From DATBRC01 sp036560485 (lineage in GTDB: Bacteria; Pseudomonadota; Gammaproteobacteria; Burkholderiales; Burkholderiaceae_D), in the NCBI GenBank assembly GCA_036560485.1, contig DATBRC010000011.1, positions 1 through 45,412 of the forward strand: a stretch of 45,412 bases of DNA, read 5' to 3'. The stretch's first letter is position 1. Each line of letters begins with the position of its first letter. Shown here piece after piece: positions 42,501 to 45,412 of the stretch. The position numbers were made by a program, and so were the translations under genes. The notes below the pieces were generated by a model. That model did no database searches and had not been told where the DNA came from. It saw only the letters and a program-made list of their open reading frames with translations.

Positions 42501-42918
42501 AATTGAATGGAAAATTGTCCTAGTCGATTCCGAAATACATCCTCTAACCGATACCGGTGCAATCAATCCTGCGATATTCGGTAAAGATCATTGGGAACGT
42601 GTGATTTGCCAAGGGATAGTTCCTGGCAGCGGCAAAATTGATCTTACGAAGAATCAGCAGCAAGAACTGTTCGCGCAAGTGAGCCGTCAACCAAAACGCA
42701 TCTGGTGTATTTACGGCCTTACAGCAATTCCGCTCACAGTCGCACATTGGACGACCGATACACAGCAACCCAATCCACATCGCGTCATGGATGCACTTAA
42801 CTTCACGCCAAATGGGCAAGGCGTTAATCAAACATACCATGAGTTCATTCAGGAGCTTGCGAGAAAAGATGGGGAAGTCAGTGAAGTCAATCAGCTCAAG
42901 AAAAATATTGATTTCTAA
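39529..42918 (+). CDS. vgrG: Type VI secretion spike protein VgrG with C-terminal extension
   Basis: VgrG trimers form the puncturing tip of the type VI secretion machine and carry effectors. The 1,129-residue protein has the gp27-like N-terminal region (LSSDKLIVENFVAKEEVSGLYQF to about residue 380), the gp5-like OB fold with DALGRIRIRYHWQ, WVRVAQLFAGPGYGAQFIPRIGQEVLVKFF and DIDRPIVNGVLYNG (about residues 505-580), and a DUF2345 beta-helix region ending near residue 945. The remaining 185 residues form an extension starting FELSLQDIPGMHG that is not part of the common core and probably docks the cargo encoded next. No other secretion genes are in the window, so this is an orphan vgrG island. 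Confidence 0.95.
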   Translation: MLEAIQSISSLISQLVSFSSDTRLYDIDTPLSSDKLIVENFVAKEEVSGLYQFQINCLSTDTHIELKSLLGQQIAFKTKLADGTYNTRTGWVSQAAQLGSDGGLARYRLTMVPWLWLATQRRTSRVFQEKSVLQIIEEVLSGDAPRNNWRITSDVENFLSKIRIRSYCCQYRETDYAFLTRILAEEGIGFYFEEDDSGGSLSKQRLVLFADSTQFTEDYSSSHANGGKGIRFHRNAAVEVQDTIQQMGAERISQAELTTISGWDYQSKSVISASLPTVHPTVNKEAPQIESCDWLGIYPFSTQDEAEHYVRILREAADCRTKTWFGQSTVRTFRPGTVFELTQSAFDPIALLGQTSSAPKEHRFALMGVLHAGVNNLPSGLKNNLQTRLGTSPTHEADQSGPSWRNDGLHAPQCVRGFDLRHGTQTATAHPLNQTIASAHLSETSWDELLEQAETTGYANRFTSIRSDIPWRPALQDGTGALLNPKPTALGPQTAIVVGPDGSTADAGTVHTDALGRIRIRYHWQQGESNTCWVRVAQLFAGPGYGAQFIPRIGQEVLVKFFGNDIDRPIVNGVLYNGQGQDDSSAFAAAKDHGPAGQDNKIGNGASPAWHGAAAGEHGHAGYLSGFKSVAHGADGLANQSNQLVFDDTTGRLRTQLATDSAGTQLNLGHMIHQADNYRGSFRGTGWEMRTDAYGAIRAGKGLLITTYYGTAPDGKPEPAGENTAGIALLKQAQGFADTFNGAATTHQTVQMIAAKGDKTLNQGKSESALDDKLPPLAAMLKKVSGQVSAQDGSEDGGDKKIPHSTAPIITVAAQAGLGMTASDGLHYAAGEAAHFASGRDTNVAVGEAMTMHSGQAIGILAGAVSAGEGDTGIKLYAGQGDVDLQAQSDTMTFASKDLLKMISANSHLDFAAAKSITLCVEGGASLTIDGGNITFACPGLLSIKSSSKSFTGPTSQSYALPVMPASQLGEAKFELSLQDIPGMHGAVPAGIEWKIVLVDSEIHPLTDTGAINPAIFGKDHWERVICQGIVPGSGKIDLTKNQQQELFAQVSRQPKRIWCIYGLTAIPLTVAHWTTDTQQPNPHRVMDALNFTPNGQGVNQTYHEFIQELARKDGEVSEVNQLKKNIDF

Positions 42919-42956
42919 ATTTTACGTTGCCTGTTAAAAACCATCACTCTAAAAAC

Positions 42957-45323
42957 ATGTCAGCCGATCAATACACAGCTCAACTTACTAAAGATACTTT
43001 GACTTATATTACAGGTCAGTATTTTGATTTGGTACAGCCTTTTGCATTTCCTCGATATAAGAACGATTGCAAAGCTTATACGACCGGACGCGATTATTTC
43101 GAGGCAGTCGCAAAGGCGATTCGAGAAGCGAAGAGCTTTATTCTTATCACCGATTGGGAATTAGATTATGACGTGGAGCTTGAAAAGCGTGGGGTAGATG
43201 GTCATCCTGGACGATTGTCAGAACTTCTTGCAGATGCTTTGCAGCGTGGAGTTCATATCCGGGTAATGTTGTACGACTCAATCCGATATGCACTAGATAC
43301 CCATGACGACACAACGCAGCATAAATTACTCAGTCTGCCAAAGGGAAAAGGTTCAATTAGCGTGCTACTGGAAAATCCCAACACGGGGCGAAGCACAGTG
43401 AGTCGTGAGAGCGGAGTTTTGTTCTCTCATCATCAAAAGTCAGTTGTGGTTGATGGACAAATCGCTTTTTTAGGAGGGCTTGATTTGGCATATGGTCGTT
43501 GGGACACCAATGCGTTCGATGTCGTCATTGACCCGAAGCAACGCATTATTAATGACGCCTACAATCAACAACTCAGCCCAGCACGTGGACTAACGGAAGA
43601 CGAGAAAAAGCTCACTAAGGAAATCAATGGCAAACCAGGTTTTCAAACATCTTATGACAAAGACGGCAGAATCTTTGATGAACGTTTTCAACCGCGCCAA
43701 CCATGGCAAGACGTCGGTTTGCATGTAAAGGGGCCTGCCGCATTTGATGTGTTCGTCAATTTTGTGTTGCGTTGGAATAGCTTCGCTGGAAAGGACTCGA
43801 ATATTCTGGATGAAGGGTTAACAATTGATTGGTTCAAAAAAGCCAAAGGCGCAGACTACCTAGTCGATCCATTGAAGGATGGCGAGGGCACGGTCAACGC
43901 ACAAATTTGCCGGTCCGTTTCGTCCAAACAATTACAGGATGAATTGAAACTATGGGACGACCGCCACCAATACGTGAATGACGATTGGAAACAATCCAAC
44001 CCGAAGCGGCGAAAAATAGTGCAAACTGCTCGCAAGGAATGGACAAGCAATCATCAGACGAGCATTCTTGATGCGATGATCAATTGCATCCGTTCGGCAC
44101 ATGGATTCATCTACATAGAAAATCAATTTTTTATGTCCGACTGCGGTGCGGATCAATTTGGCACTTCAGCTCCATCGAACAATCCTATTATCGCCGAGTT
44201 AGCCACTGCAATTGGTCAGGCGATATATCGCGACCAACCATTTCATGTATGGTTGGTATTGCCTGAACATCCTGAAGGGAAATTGGAGGAAGACAGTACC
44301 AAGTCTCAAGCATGGTGGGCTTTGCAAGGAACAAAACGTGCGAGAAATAGCCTCATCAATCGAATCAATGCCACACTGGTTGCAAAAAACCGTAAAGCAT
44401 GGAGCCTTCAAAGTCAGCTATCTACCAAACAGGAGATTGACGCGTTACTGCAGAAACATGGCATGCAAGATAAATGGCGAGAATATCTAACGATTCTCAA
44501 TCTGCGTAACTATGGCAATACTGGTACCCATATGGTTACCGAAATGATTTATGTCCATAGCAAATTAATGATAGTCGATGATGCAGTTGCCATTATTGGG
44601 AGTGCGAATATCAATGACCGTAGTTTGAACGGGAATGGCGATACTGAGTTAGCAGCAGTCATTGTAGATACTGCAGAGGCTAAGGTAACAGAAGTAGGCC
44701 AAGGATTGAAAATCAACACTCGCAAGTTTGCCCGTGATCTACGCATGAACCAGATGAAGAAGCATCTGGGAATGTTGGTAGATCAGAAAACCACAGGTGT
44801 ACAAAAGGAAAATGCACCGCCAAATGGAATCAATATTGAACAACCGTTATCGGCTGCGACAATCAAAGGCATTCAACAATTGGCGCAGCAGAATCGCGAA
44901 GCCTATAACGAGGTTTTTCTGCATACGCCTCGCAACAATTTTAAAACGTTGACTGAGGGACGAGAACACGCTTACCCTCTTATTCCAGGCAGAGGCAATG
45001 AACGCAACTATGCCAGTGCTCCTCCGCTTCAAGCAACATACATGAAATCAGAAAGTATTGACTTATCGAATACTGGTAACTCCACGAGCCCAATCGTAAA
45101 GCAGCCAAGCACTGATTCGATGTATTCGAATTCAATTACATACATGGCGCATGATGTGGCAAAGGCCACTTCTACATTACGATCAAAAGTTAAAGGCTTT
45201 TGGGTAGAAATGCCGTTGGATTGGGGTAATGGCCATCGTACAACTCCGCCGCCGCCCAAAGGTTTACCCGCAGCTATCGCAAGTAACGACAAGTCAGATT
45301 CCTCGGAAGTGGTGGCCACATGA
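42957..45323 (+). CDS. Phospholipase D, eukaryotic-like, candidate type VI effector (Tle5-type)
   Basis: This 788-residue protein should hydrolyse phospholipid head groups. It has two HKD motifs: HQKSVVVD at residues 159-166 and HSKLMIVD at 534-541, the latter within IYVHSKLMIVDDAVAIIGSANINDRS. That sequence, with IYIENQFF around residue 387 and GFWVEMPLDWG near residue 745, is strongly reminiscent of eukaryotic PLD. No signal peptide is present, as expected for cargo delivered by VgrG. The ATG at 42957 is 38 bp after vgrG; a TTG at 42927 is less likely. Residues 640-740 form a low-complexity insertion. GC content appears lower than in the vgrG core. Confidence 0.9.
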   Translation: MSADQYTAQLTKDTLTYITGQYFDLVQPFAFPRYKNDCKAYTTGRDYFEAVAKAIREAKSFILITDWELDYDVELEKRGVDGHPGRLSELLADALQRGVHIRVMLYDSIRYALDTHDDTTQHKLLSLPKGKGSISVLLENPNTGRSTVSRESGVLFSHHQKSVVVDGQIAFLGGLDLAYGRWDTNAFDVVIDPKQRIINDAYNQQLSPARGLTEDEKKLTKEINGKPGFQTSYDKDGRIFDERFQPRQPWQDVGLHVKGPAAFDVFVNFVLRWNSFAGKDSNILDEGLTIDWFKKAKGADYLVDPLKDGEGTVNAQICRSVSSKQLQDELKLWDDRHQYVNDDWKQSNPKRRKIVQTARKEWTSNHQTSILDAMINCIRSAHGFIYIENQFFMSDCGADQFGTSAPSNNPIIAELATAIGQAIYRDQPFHVWLVLPEHPEGKLEEDSTKSQAWWALQGTKRARNSLINRINATLVAKNRKAWSLQSQLSTKQEIDALLQKHGMQDKWREYLTILNLRNYGNTGTHMVTEMIYVHSKLMIVDDAVAIIGSANINDRSLNGNGDTELAAVIVDTAEAKVTEVGQGLKINTRKFARDLRMNQMKKHLGMLVDQKTTGVQKENAPPNGINIEQPLSAATIKGIQQLAQQNREAYNEVFLHTPRNNFKTLTEGREHAYPLIPGRGNERNYASAPPLQATYMKSESIDLSNTGNSTSPIVKQPSTDSMYSNSITYMAHDVAKATSTLRSKVKGFWVEMPLDWGNGHRTTPPPPKGLPAAIASNDKSDSSEVVAT

Positions 45324-45412
45324 TTACAAGATTATTCAATGAAATTTTAATGCGCATTTTTGTCGATAATTTTGCAGTCTCTGCTGCAATCATCGTATCG
45401 CTAACAGTCATG
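45320..45412 (+). CDS. Start of a membrane protein, candidate immunity gene (partial)
   Basis: An ATG overlapping the phospholipase stop codon (ATGA) opens a frame that is still open at the window end. The 31 visible residues begin MITRLFNEILMRIFVDNF and continue into a hydrophobic segment AVSAAIIVSLTVM, so the product is probably membrane-anchored. The four-base overlap implies coupled translation with the effector, the usual position for a type VI immunity protein. Known immunity proteins to Tle5-type enzymes are often lipoproteins, and no lipobox is visible here, so identity is uncertain. Confidence 0.6.
   Translation, partial: MITRLFNEILMRIFVDNFAVSAAIIVSLTVM

Noticed and set aside
1..45412. 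CRISPR arrays, prophage or insertion sequence transposases
   Set aside because: No regularly spaced direct repeats, integrase, transposase or phage structural genes were seen apart from the phage-like VgrG of type VI secretion.

Overview
The window looks like a chromosomal segment of a betaproteobacterium, most likely an Oxalobacteraceae-type member of the Burkholderiales (Herminiimonas/Janthinobacterium-like). This is inferred from protein style, the conserved tig-clpP-clpX-lon-hupB-ppiD order, hopanoid-type squalene genes, moderate GC content by eye and dense short-spaced operons. No database search was possible. Most of the window is core genome. Accessory character is confined to one small AT-rich gene, two palindromic repeat elements and a type VI secretion cargo module at the right end.

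Left part (1-7.1 kb): the end of an alpha/beta hydrolase, a convergent acyl-CoA synthetase with a TetR-type palindrome in its putative promoter, then a rightward run of selO, msrB, yciB, a bolA-family gene and two tandem parvulin-type prolyl isomerases. This run has a redox, envelope and protein-folding theme, with four-base overlaps between msrB, yciB and the bolA-family gene. Two good terminators follow the two isomerase genes.

Middle (7.1-26.1 kb): purL (leftward), a 268-bp nested inverted-repeat element that ends one base before the dadA start codon, dadA, nnr, ybbA divergent from tesA, mnmH, then a leftward proteostasis block: tRNA-Leu, tig, clpP, clpX, lon, hupB, tRNA-Val, tRNA-Asp, ppiD. 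Each sub-unit of the block has recognisable terminators and hupB has a near-consensus promoter.

Right part (26.3-45.4 kb): hpnC, then an HDOD-domain gene on the opposite strand splitting it from hpnD-hpnE (together the three enzymes convert farnesyl diphosphate to squalene); a palindromic repeat; radA, an AT-rich unknown gene and alr (leftward); lplT; an overlapping leftward operon tsaB-rimI-uracil-DNA glycosylase-DUF1853; a thioredoxin-like gene and a DUF1993 gene. The window ends in a type VI secretion module: vgrG with a cargo-type C-terminal extension, a eukaryotic-like phospholipase D (Tle5-type effector candidate), and the start of a translationally coupled membrane protein that is a candidate immunity gene.

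The strongest novelty leads are the nested palindromic element and its solo end near 6.15 kb, the VgrG/phospholipase/membrane-protein module, the orphan AT-rich gene between radA and alr, the HDOD gene interrupting the squalene genes, and the loss of an active-site histidine in the second parvulin paralog.
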